Shown here: in pieces, positions 52,506 to 61,354 of the stretch
Layout of the letters: each line of letters opens with the position of its first letter
Numbering within the stretch: position 1 is the first letter of the stretch
Translations under genes and position numbers: made by a program
The notes under the pieces: model-generated
What the model saw: the letters and a program-made list of their open reading frames with translations, nothing else
Told to the model about the DNA's origin: nothing
The model's database searches: none
Origin: Chitinophaga pinensis
Lineage (GTDB): Bacteria > Bacteroidota > Bacteroidia > Chitinophagales > Chitinophagaceae
Reading direction: 5' to 3'
DNA length: 64,000 nucleotides
Assembly: GCA_945878115.1 (NCBI GenBank)
Contig: CAMDVD010000005.1
Location: forward strand, 33,789-97,788

Positions 52506-54500
52506 TTATTTTATTGTGTATCTGAATCCTGTATAGAACATTCTGCCTAAGACAGGTCCCCAAATATTGCCTGCATCAAAGTATTCGCCATAAGGATGTT
52601 GAGGGTCTATGATGACTTTCTTTTGCGTAAAATTATTTATATTTTCACTACCAACATAAACATCTACTTTTCGCATGACATAGGTAATTTGTCCAAGCAT
52701 TTTACAATAACTAGGAGAGTAAGATTCTAATCTATATTGTTCTGGATTACTACTTAAATCAGGTAGTCTTTGTGGTCCTACTCCTTGAATAGTGTAATCA
52801 AATTTCCAATGTTTATTTCTTGTTTGGTATGCGACATTAAACAATGCTCTATGTTTTGCATTGAAAGCTTTTTCCATCAGTATACCATGTTGCGTAACTT
52901 GTACATCTGAGTATTTGTACGCCAAACGAATATCTAAATTTTTTATCAATGCATAATACAATTCAGCTTGCAAATACCAAGCATAAGATTTGCCTTTCAA
53001 ATTAGCAATGGTTACGCTTTTTGGATCCGCATCGAAATCTGCAATCACTTGGTTTTTGAAGTCTGTTTTAAATAAATCTATACTAAATCTATCTTCTGTT
53101 TTATTTTTAAAATCATAGGTAAAATTCAAGCCGTAATTCCAACTATATTCTGGGTTTAATTTTTCTGTAATTAGAATAGTTCGATTGTTTGCAAATAATT
53201 GGGTGTTTTCAGCAAATACATTGGCTGTTCTGAAACCACTGCCTGCACTTGCTCTTACACTTATTTTTTTTGTAAAACTGTATTTTACATTTGCGCGTGG
53301 AATAAAATAAAATTTTTGGATATTAAAATTATAATCGCCTCGCATACCAATTAGTGCACTCCAAATTTCACTTCCTTTATATAAATACTCTGTAAATAAA
53401 CCCGTTACAGGTTCGCTTCTTTGCAATGAGATATTTTTATATTTTTCGTCTATTTTATCATACAATAAACCACCACCTAATCTTAATTGATGATTCTCAT
53501 TAATCAAGGGTGTTTGATAAATTACATTAGCAAATAAAGATTGTTGTTCGCCTGTATACGGATGATGCCCATAAACTGCTTGCACAGAATGGTTGGTAAA
53601 ATTTGTTTGTATACCTATACTTTTATTGCCACATTCATCTAATCTAAAACTGGTTTTGTCGAAGATTTCCCAGCGCTTGGTAGTGATAAAAATTTTATAT
53701 GGATCAAAAAGATTGGTTACAAATTTTACATCTGTAGTTTCACCACCTATTTTGTCATCATACAAACCTTTGATACCAAACATACTTTCTACTTTTTGCC
53801 CTTCGTATTTCCAACGATTAATAAAATTGAATTGTTTGTATAAGGGTCGATCTAAATAGCCATCTTTATTCATGTCTACTTCGTTCTGAATCGTACTGCC
53901 ATGAACCATTAACATGGTACTCCATTTTGTAGAAAATGTATGTGCCATATTGCTGTTTATTTCACTTCGTAAACGGCTATTCAAATAGGCATTCAAAAAG
54001 AATCTTGGCGATTTTTCAGGCTTTTGTAATTCAATATCAATCTGTCCAGTCATGCTCTCAAACCCATTGGTAACACTACCCGGACCCTTATTGACAAAAA
54101 TGGAATTAACTTGCGAACCAGGAATATTACTAAACCCATAGGTGTAATTTAAGCCCCTAACAGTCGGTAATAAATCGGTCATCATTTGTACATAAGTACC
54201 ACTTAATCCAAGCATTTGAATTTGTCTAGATCCAGTAAGTGCATTACTATAACTTACATCTACAGTAGGGCTTGTTTCGAAGCTTTCCGCAAGATTGCAA
54301 CAAGCATTTTTTTTCAATTCTGTCTGCGTTAATTTTTCTGTCCTCATTGGATTCAATTCGTCAATCTCATTCCCATTATTTCGCTTGATAATTTTTACTT
54401 CTTTCAAGCCTTTGATTTTTACGGAATCAGTTGATGTTTGCGCACGCAGATTTATAGAGAGCACGAACATAAAAAATATGCAGCATTTTATACTTTTCAT
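52506..54500 (-). CDS. TonB-dependent receptor, probably for metal or metallophore
   Basis: A 664-residue outer-membrane receptor. After a signal peptide (CCIFFMFVLSINLRAQ) come the plug domain (LTQTELKKNACCNLAESFET, then SRQIQMLGLSGTYVQMMTD) and a 22-strand barrel ending in MFYTGFRYTIK, whose last aromatic fits the BAM signal. The carboxypeptidase-like N-terminal domain found in SusC is absent. The pair of cysteines in KNACCN, before the plug, is characteristic of receptors next to HMA and HYC_CC_PP genes. The start is ATG at 54500. The frame runs on to 54617 but has no signal sequence there. Confidence 0.92.
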   Translation of the reverse strand: MKSIKCCIFFMFVLSINLRAQTSTDSVKIKGLKEVKIIKRNNGNEIDELNPMRTEKLTQTELKKNACCNLAESFETSPTVDVSYSNALTGSRQIQMLGLSGTYVQMMTDLLPTVRGLNYTYGFSNIPGSQVNSIFVNKGPGSVTNGFESMTGQIDIELQKPEKSPRFFLNAYLNSRLRSEINSNMAHTFSTKWSTMLMVHGSTIQNEVDMNKDGYLDRPLYKQFNFINRWKYEGQKVESMFGIKGLYDDKIGGETTDVKFVTNLFDPYKIFITTKRWEIFDKTSFRLDECGNKSIGIQTNFTNHSVQAVYGHHPYTGEQQSLFANVIYQTPLINENHQLRLGGGLLYDKIDEKYKNISLQRSEPVTGLFTEYLYKGSEIWSALIGMRGDYNFNIQKFYFIPRANVKYSFTKKISVRASAGSGFRTANVFAENTQLFANNRTILITEKLNPEYSWNYGLNFTYDFKNKTEDRFSIDLFKTDFKNQVIADFDADPKSVTIANLKGKSYAWYLQAELYYALIKNLDIRLAYKYSDVQVTQHGILMEKAFNAKHRALFNVAYQTRNKHWKFDYTIQGVGPQRLPDLSSNPEQYRLESYSPSYCKMLGQITYVMRKVDVYVGSENINNFTQKKVIIDPQHPYGEYFDAGNIWGPVLGRMFYTGFRYTIK

Positions 54501-54617
54501 TTTGTCTAATTTAGTGTAGAATTTTATTGTTGGCTTAATAAGCAAACAAGTTATTAATTGGTTTACATTTAGCAGGTTAACGTAAGTAATCGACGAATCA
54601 TTTCGTCCAACAATCAT

Positions 54618-54809
54618 TTATTTATTTTTAGTTTCAATGCCATCCAAATCCATTCCGCAAACCGGACACTTTCCAGTTTGTGTATATGTTTTTTCGCCTT
54701 CGCATTTCATGGGGCATTGATAGGCAGTGTATTTCTTTTGTTCGCTGCAGGACGTAAATAATCCAAGGCTTAAAAGAAAACAAATGCTCATTGATTGGAT
54801 AATTGACAT
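54618..54809 (-). CDS. Heavy-metal-binding domain lipoprotein
   Basis: A 63-residue protein. A signal peptide with lipobox (LGLFTSC) is followed by AYQCPMKCEGEKTY and GKCPVCGMDLDGI. This is the pattern C-P-M-x-C...C-P-x-C-G-M-x-L of the heavy-metal-binding (HMBD/YHS-like) domain found fused to CusB-type efflux proteins. It would bind copper(I) or silver in the periplasm. It is in the same strand order as the TonB receptor and the HYC_CC_PP gene. Confidence 0.85.
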   Translation of the reverse strand: MSIIQSMSICFLLSLGLFTSCSEQKKYTAYQCPMKCEGEKTYTQTGKCPVCGMDLDGIETKNK

Positions 54810-54899
54810 ATTGATTATTTTTTGTGTAAATAAAAATAGGTGTTATGATGAACACGAATAGCCATTGATTAAACAATGGTTTTACAACAAAAAATAATT

Positions 54900-55310
54900 C
54901 TATATCAGGAAGGAACGGTGCCGCAAATAGATAGGATGTTTGACATCCAGTGGCGGAGAATGATTGGTAGCTAAAACAATTTTATTTGAAAAAGGCAAAC
55001 TTGTTTTTGGTGAATAGAAAATAATTGGAGAGGTAAGGTCAATAACGGAATGGAAGTGGATACAAACTTTTTGGGTTGGAATATCCTGTAAACTTTTTTT
55101 GACAACAATTTTTTTGTCTTTGCAACAGTCCATTTTCATTGGTTTTCCGCCACAACAAGTTGTATGTTTTTGGGCTAACGAAACCAATTCCAAATTATTA
55201 AAATGCCCACCACAATAATGAATATTGGCAGTAATACCAATGGATATGATGGTATAATAAATGGCAAGAAATAAGGCTGTCGCTTTTTTCACAAAAACAA
55301 AACTAAACAT
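54900..55310 (-). CDS. HYC_CC_PP family protein
   Basis: A protein of about 136 residues starting at ATG 55310, where the hydrophobic N-terminus begins (MFSFVFVKKATALFLAIYY). The signature order H-Y-C-G-G, C-C-G-G-K and C-C-K-D is present (residues 33-68), and the later P-P-L-D region completes the family name. Such proteins co-occur with HMA proteins, TonB receptors and copper genes in Bacteroidota and are thought to handle copper at the membrane. It is the first gene of the metal cluster. Confidence 0.82.
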   Translation of the reverse strand: MFSFVFVKKATALFLAIYYTIISIGITANIHYCGGHFNNLELVSLAQKHTTCCGGKPMKMDCCKDKKIVVKKSLQDIPTQKVCIHFHSVIDLTSPIIFYSPKTSLPFSNKIVLATNHSPPLDVKHPIYLRHRSFLI

Positions 55311-55362
55311 CTTTTTGGAAACCGAGGTAATATTTTTTTGGGGCTTGTTCAATTTGATTTTC

Positions 55363-57255
55363 CTATTTCGATACAAGCATTTTATTGATGAAAGTCTTAT
55401 CAGCCATTTGAATTCGTACTACATAATTGCCATTAGCCAAATTATTGGTTTTTAAAATATAAGCATTCTCGCCAGTATGTAGATGAATTTTATCTTTTAA
55501 AACAATACTTCCTAAACTGCTATAAACATAAATAAATGCTTCTTGGGTTTTATCACTTGGAATAGAAATAGATGCTTTTTCTATTGCAGGATTTGGTCTG
55601 ATAGTACAAATAGGATTAATATTTTGTTGCGTAACAGAGGTAGGCCAACAAGGGCCAGCACTCAATGTATCTCCGTTGATAGTCCAGCCTTTGGTGTTTA
55701 TTAAAACATTTCTATTGGGTATTGCAGTGCTTTCATACAACAAATTAGCTGCTCCAAGTTTTCTGCCTGAGGGCGTATTCGCATTATTACTCCAGCCAAT
55801 AAGTGTATTAGAATAATTATTGCAATCGATTCCAGAGCTATCTAACATATTGGTGAGATTGACGTTTGTATTTAATTGCCAGGCTCCTAAAGCTTGATTA
55901 AATGAGGTTGCATCATGGAACATATGAGCCATATACTGAACAGAATCTGTATTCCAATTTTCAATATTTTGGTTGAATGAAGTTGCATTATAAAACATCA
56001 AACTCATTTCCTTAACAGCACTGGTATTCCAATTGCTAATATCCTGATTAAAAGAACTAGCATATCCGAACATGTCAGCCATATTTTTTACTGATCCTGT
56101 ATTCCAATTTCCAATAGGTTGATTAAATGAAGTGGCATTATAGAACATATAAACCATTTCATTGACTGAATCTGTATTCCAACTTCCAATAGGTTGATTA
56201 AACGCGTAGGCGCCCTCAAACATCCAACTCATATCGGTCACAGCACTGGTATTCCAATTCCCAATAGGTTGATTAAAAGAAGTTGCATAGGAGAACATAT
56301 TATTCATATTCTTGACAGAACTTGTATTCCAGTTTTCAATATTTTGATTGAATGAAAAAACATTATCAAACATATAACTCATATCTTGAACCAATGCAGT
56401 ATTCCAATTTCCGATATTCTGATTGAATGCGGTGTCAAATGAGAACATGGATGACATATCTACTACTGATGAAGTATTCCAGTTTCCTATATTTTGATTA
56501 AATAAAGTACCATAAAACATTCTACTCATATCTTGCACCATACCTGTATTCCAGTTTCCAATATTTTGATTAAATAAAGTAAGTGCAAACATGCTACTCA
56601 TATTCTGGACCGAAGCTGTATTCCAATTCCCAATGGGTTGATTAAATGCAATGGCACCTCCAAACATAACATGCATATTCTGTGCAGCAACTGTATTCCA
56701 ATTTCCAATATTTTGATTAAATAAACTTGCACCAGCAAACATTCTACTCATATCCTGCACAGTTTGGGTATTCCAGCTTCCTATATTACTTGGTCCAATC
56801 AGACTACTACATCCATGGAACATGGCAGATGTACTAGTAACTGAATTAAGATTTGGAATGTCATTAGCACTAACATTAAGATTATTACAATTATAAAATG
56901 TACTATCCATGGAATTCCAATTTACGGATCCCCATTGCTCAACATCTATTAGATTTTGTTGATAAGGAGAAGCATACATTTTAAAATGTCTGAAATTGGT
57001 AGTATCAATTTTCAATCTAATCACGCTTCCTGTTGGAAAACTTGTAATTGTATTTGTTGAGTTGACTAAAGTTCCCGAACCTGAACTCCCTGCTGGTATG
57101 GTTTCCCAAGTATAATTTACAGGTCCAGTACTTTCTATGTTGAAGGAGATAGAAGTTGTTGAAGGAGATGATAAATTCCAATGAGTAATAAATTCTTGCG
57201 CATAAATATTTGACACAAAAAATAAAAGTGCAAATAAGGAAAGTAATTTTTTCAT
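55363..57255 (-). CDS. BspA-type DUF285 surface protein with T9SS type A domain
   Basis: A 630-residue secreted protein. After a signal peptide (LFALLFFVSNIYAQ) and a beta domain (residues 20-120), it has about fifteen DUF285 (Mycoplasma-type leucine-rich) repeats of 24-26 residues, such as FNQPIGNWNTSSVKNM and MFYNATSFNQ. A T9SS type A sorting domain ends it (RPNPAIEKASISIP, NYVVRIQMADK). DUF285 proteins are surface adhesins. It has a paralogue directly upstream, 145 bases away. Repeat number is likely to change by slippage or recombination. Confidence 0.93.
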   Translation of the reverse strand: MKKLLSLFALLFFVSNIYAQEFITHWNLSSPSTTSISFNIESTGPVNYTWETIPAGSSGSGTLVNSTNTITSFPTGSVIRLKIDTTNFRHFKMYASPYQQNLIDVEQWGSVNWNSMDSTFYNCNNLNVSANDIPNLNSVTSTSAMFHGCSSLIGPSNIGSWNTQTVQDMSRMFAGASLFNQNIGNWNTVAAQNMHVMFGGAIAFNQPIGNWNTASVQNMSSMFALTLFNQNIGNWNTGMVQDMSRMFYGTLFNQNIGNWNTSSVVDMSSMFSFDTAFNQNIGNWNTALVQDMSYMFDNVFSFNQNIENWNTSSVKNMNNMFSYATSFNQPIGNWNTSAVTDMSWMFEGAYAFNQPIGSWNTDSVNEMVYMFYNATSFNQPIGNWNTGSVKNMADMFGYASSFNQDISNWNTSAVKEMSLMFYNATSFNQNIENWNTDSVQYMAHMFHDATSFNQALGAWQLNTNVNLTNMLDSSGIDCNNYSNTLIGWSNNANTPSGRKLGAANLLYESTAIPNRNVLINTKGWTINGDTLSAGPCWPTSVTQQNINPICTIRPNPAIEKASISIPSDKTQEAFIYVYSSLGSIVLKDKIHLHTGENAYILKTNNLANGNYVVRIQMADKTFINKMLVSK

Positions 57256-57400
57256 AATATAGGGTTTTACATAATTGATGAATATTTCAAAGTTTTTACA
57301 AATAGATTTGTTGAATGAAATTTTAAAGTTCTATGAGCAAATGATTTGTGGTATTAGGTTGTAGCGTGATGGTTTAAAATAAATGAAAGGGTATATATTC

Positions 57401-59446
57401 TTATTTTGATACGACCAATTTATTGACGAATGTTTTATCAGCCATTTGAATACGAACTACATAATTGCCATTTGACAAATTACTAGTCTTTAAAATATAA
57501 GAATTGTCGCCAGAACGTAGATGAATTTTATTTTTGAAAACAATACTTCCTAAACTACTATACACATAAATAAATGCCTCTTGTGTATTATCACTAGGAA
57601 TAGAAATAGATGCTCGTTCAATTGCTGGATTCGGACTGATGGTACAAACGTGATTAATATTTTGTTGCGTAACGGATGCCGGAGTACAAAGACCAGCACT
57701 CAATGTATCTCCGATGATAGTCCAGCCTTTGGTATTTATTAAAATATTTCTGTTGGGTATTGCAGAGTTTTCATACAGTAAATTAGCTGCTCCAAGTTTT
57801 CTGCCTGAGGGCGTATTCGCATTATTACTCCAGCCGATAAGCGTATTAGAATAATTATTGCAATCCATTCCTGAACTATCAAACATCTTAGTGAGATTCA
57901 CATTTGTTTTTAATTGCCAGGCTCCTAAAGCTTGATTAAATGTCGCGGCCTTATAGAACATCTTATTCATATCAGTTACGGCGCCAGTATTCCAACTGCC
58001 AATATCGTGATTAAATGAAATTGCATTCGCAAACATGGAGCTCATATACTTAACAGAATCTATATTCCAATTTCCGATATCTTGATTAAATGATGTGGCA
58101 GTATTAAACATACTAGTCATCCATTTTACAGAATCTGTATTCCAGTTGCCTATGGCTTGATTAAATGAAATTGCACCACCAAACATTCCATCCATATCTT
58201 TCACTTTTCCTGTATTCCAATTGCCTATTGCTTGATTAAATAAAGGTGCAGACATAAACATACTACTCATGTCTAGTACATTACTAGTATTCCAATTTCC
58301 AAGTGGTTGATTAAATGAAATAGCCATTGCAAACATATAGGCCATAGAAATCACCGCCCCTGTATTCCAATTTCCGATAGGTTGATTAAATGAAGTTGCA
58401 TAATTGAACATATTACTCATTCCTTGTACTGCTCCAGTATTCCAGTTTCCAATGGGTTGATTGAAGGAAATGGCATCATAAAACATATAGCTCGCATATA
58501 TGACAGAACTAGTGTTCCAGTTTCCAATTGGTTGATTAAATGACCAAGCAGTTCTAAACATGTTACTCATATTTTGCACGGCTCCAGTATTCCAATTTCC
58601 AATATTTTGATTGAATAAAGTATCTCCCCAAAACATACCAGACATGTCTAAAACGGATGATGTATTCCAGCCTCCTATATCTTGATTAAATGATCTATTT
58701 CCCAAAAACATTTCATGCATATCCTGCACCATTGCTGTATTCCAGTTGCCAATATTTTGATTAAATGTATCATTATTTCTAAACATCCTGCTCATGTCTA
58801 GCACTGCGCTTGTATTCCAATTTCCAATATCTTGATTAAAAGTAGAACTCGCAAACATATTATTCATATTCTGTACTGCACCCGTATTCCAGTTGCCAAT
58901 ATTTTGATTAAATAAACTGGCTCCATAAAACATACTCTGCATATTCTGAATAGTTTGGGTATTCCAACTCCCGATATTATTTGGTCCAGTTAGATGCGTG
59001 CATCCATCGAACATAGCAGTTGTATTAGTTACCAAACTAAGATTGGGAATATCGCTTGCACTTATATTTAATAGATTGCAATTAAAAAATGAGCTATCCA
59101 TTGCAGTCCAGTTTACAGCACCCCATTGTTCAACATCCATAATGCATGATTGAGTTGTTGAAGGAGTCATTTTAAAATGTCTGAAATTAGTGGTATCAAT
59201 TTTCAATCTTATCATACTACCTGTTGGAAAACCTGTGATAGTATTTATTGAGTTGACTAAAGTGCCAGAACCAGTGCTTCCTGTGGGAATAGTTTCCCAA
59301 GTATAAGTTACAGGTCCAGTGCTTTCTATCTTAAATTTGATAGTAGAAGTGGAAGAGTTTGCAATATTCCAACGGGTAATAAATTCTTGCGCATAAATGT
59401 TTGACACAAAAAATAAAAGCACGAATAAGGGTAATGATTTTTTCAT
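57401..59446 (-). CDS. BspA-type DUF285 surface protein with T9SS type A domain (paralogue)
   Basis: A 681-residue protein with the same design as the downstream gene: signal peptide, N-terminal domain opening EFITRWNIANSSTSTIKF, about seventeen DUF285 repeats (FNQNIGNWNTGAVQNMNNMF) and a nearly identical T9SS type A tail (SPNPAIERASISIPSD). It differs mainly in repeat number. The pair arose by duplication and both genes are intact. The N-terminal domain resembles a carbohydrate-binding-like sandwich but is not identified. Confidence 0.93.
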   Translation of the reverse strand: MKKSLPLFVLLFFVSNIYAQEFITRWNIANSSTSTIKFKIESTGPVTYTWETIPTGSTGSGTLVNSINTITGFPTGSMIRLKIDTTNFRHFKMTPSTTQSCIMDVEQWGAVNWTAMDSSFFNCNLLNISASDIPNLSLVTNTTAMFDGCTHLTGPNNIGSWNTQTIQNMQSMFYGASLFNQNIGNWNTGAVQNMNNMFASSTFNQDIGNWNTSAVLDMSRMFRNNDTFNQNIGNWNTAMVQDMHEMFLGNRSFNQDIGGWNTSSVLDMSGMFWGDTLFNQNIGNWNTGAVQNMSNMFRTAWSFNQPIGNWNTSSVIYASYMFYDAISFNQPIGNWNTGAVQGMSNMFNYATSFNQPIGNWNTGAVISMAYMFAMAISFNQPLGNWNTSNVLDMSSMFMSAPLFNQAIGNWNTGKVKDMDGMFGGAISFNQAIGNWNTDSVKWMTSMFNTATSFNQDIGNWNIDSVKYMSSMFANAISFNHDIGSWNTGAVTDMNKMFYKAATFNQALGAWQLKTNVNLTKMFDSSGMDCNNYSNTLIGWSNNANTPSGRKLGAANLLYENSAIPNRNILINTKGWTIIGDTLSAGLCTPASVTQQNINHVCTISPNPAIERASISIPSDNTQEAFIYVYSSLGSIVFKNKIHLRSGDNSYILKTSNLSNGNYVVRIQMADKTFVNKLVVSK

Positions 59447-59692
59447 AATAAGGGGTTAAAAAATGATTGCGTACATAAAGGTAATATCTTAGAATTAAAT
59501 AAGGCAGAAAATTATGAGGTCGTTTGTAAGGTCTTTTTTCTTGTTAAAGGATAAAATTGGTCTTGGCATTTTTGTTCAAAGGTCTCTTGTGCCTTTCCCA
59601 TTTGTTTGAAAAGGCTAAATAGGTATTTCAAACAATATTTATCTCCCAAACACTTTTACTTTATATTTAGGTTTTCAAAAAATATCTTCTAC

Positions 59693-61219
59693 ATGAAAAA
59701 ATATCTATTCATCCTCAGTATTTTTATTTTTTGTATGCATCAACTCCATGCACAGATTTGGACTGAACTTGGTGGATTAGATGGATTGTCTCCAAATAAT
59801 ATGATACAAAGCTTATGTTACGACACAGCTGGAAATATTTATGCTGGAGGACAATTCAAGAATTCAAATGGAAAATTTTATGTTGCTAAATGGGATGGAA
59901 CAACATGGAGCGAGTTGGGTGGCTTAAATGGGTTGGCTGTAAATGGAAATATATTAGACCTTTGCTCAACAGCTTTAGGAGACATTTATGCAGGTGGGAA
60001 TTTTAAAAATGCCTCTGCAAAATATTATGTTGCTGAATGGAATGGATCAAATTGGACTGAACTTGGTGGATTAAATGGATTAGCTGCAAACGCTGTTATT
60101 TATACCATTTCTAGTGATAATAACGGAAATATATTTGCTGGAGGCTCGTTTACTAATTCAAGTGGTCATCAATATATAGCCAAATGGGATGGAATAAGTT
60201 GGAGCGAAGTTGGCGGATTAAATTCATTAGGAGCAAATGGAAGTATATTAGCTATCTGTGGTGATTCATTCGGGAATATCTATGCTGCTGGTAGTTTTAA
60301 GAATACTTCTGGCTCTAGATATGTTGCCAAATGGGATGGAATAAGTTGGAGTGAAGTAGGAGGGCTAAATTCATTAGCTGCAATTGCGGTGATTCAAACG
60401 ATATGTGTAGATACATTAGGAAATGTATATGCAGCAGGTGCGTTTAAAAACGCAAGTGGAAAACAATATGTTGCTAAATGGGATGGAATAAATTGGAGTG
60501 AAGTTGGTGGATTAAATGCCTTGTCTGCGAATTATGATATTAAAAATATCTGTTTCGATAACGCAAACAGATTGTATGCCGCCGGTTGGTTTACAAATGG
60601 AACTTCATCTGGAAATGGAAATGCATATGTTGCACAGTGGAATGGCATCGGTTGGAGTGAAGTAGGCGGATTCAATGGATTAGCCGCAAATGGTGCTATT
60701 AACAAAATTATGTCGGACAAGAATGGAAATATTTTTGCAGGGGGCAATTTCCATAATGTCAATGGGCATCAGTATGTTGCTAAGTATGGTATGTGTAGAA
60801 TGTATGATACAATTACTGCAAGTATTATTAGTGGAAATAATTATGTATTTAAAGGTGACACACTTACTATTGCTGGGATCTATAATGATACGCTCAACAC
60901 TAGTATTACAGGTTGTGATTCTATCGTTACTTTAATATTGACCGTTCTTCCAAATGGAGTAAATGATTTAGAAGAATCAAATTCTAATATGCAAGTATTT
61001 CCTAATCCAACTTCTGATATTATTACTGTAAGTATATATAATAATGTACATAAAGCGAAGTTTAAGATAATTGATTTGACGGGGAATGTACTAGCAGAGC
61101 AGCTTAGCGAAACTTCTAAAAAAACTACAATTGATTTATCTAAATTAAGTAGCGGCATTTACATTGTAGAATGTCAATACTTGGATAAAGTATTTAGAAG
61201 GAAAGTGGTAAAGAATTAG
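59693..61219 (+). CDS. Seven-repeat propeller-like surface protein with T9SS type A domain
   Basis: A 508-residue secreted protein. A signal peptide (KKYLFILSIFIFCMHQLHAQ) is followed by seven repeats of 49 residues (53 in the sixth) of the form SEVGGLNSLAANGxI...DxxGNIYAAG...YVAKWDG. The repeats span about 59762-60790. Seven units of this length suit a closed beta-propeller. A domain with TLTIAGIYNDTLNTSITGCD follows, then a T9SS type A sorting domain (FPNPTSDIITVSIYN, SGIYIVEC). I chose ATG 59693 for the signal peptide. The open frame starts at 59606. Confidence 0.9.
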   Translation: MKKYLFILSIFIFCMHQLHAQIWTELGGLDGLSPNNMIQSLCYDTAGNIYAGGQFKNSNGKFYVAKWDGTTWSELGGLNGLAVNGNILDLCSTALGDIYAGGNFKNASAKYYVAEWNGSNWTELGGLNGLAANAVIYTISSDNNGNIFAGGSFTNSSGHQYIAKWDGISWSEVGGLNSLGANGSILAICGDSFGNIYAAGSFKNTSGSRYVAKWDGISWSEVGGLNSLAAIAVIQTICVDTLGNVYAAGAFKNASGKQYVAKWDGINWSEVGGLNALSANYDIKNICFDNANRLYAAGWFTNGTSSGNGNAYVAQWNGIGWSEVGGFNGLAANGAINKIMSDKNGNIFAGGNFHNVNGHQYVAKYGMCRMYDTITASIISGNNYVFKGDTLTIAGIYNDTLNTSITGCDSIVTLILTVLPNGVNDLEESNSNMQVFPNPTSDIITVSIYNNVHKAKFKIIDLTGNVLAEQLSETSKKTTIDLSKLSSGIYIVECQYLDKVFRRKVVKN

Positions 61220-61354
61220 CGGCGAAATAAATTAGTTGGTTTGTGAAAATCGGGCAAATATTTGTACTTTGATTTTTCTGAATGAATTCTTTTATTCTCG
61301 CCACATCTGCTAAATTCTTTCAATCTGCTTTTATCTGCACTTCAGACATTATTA

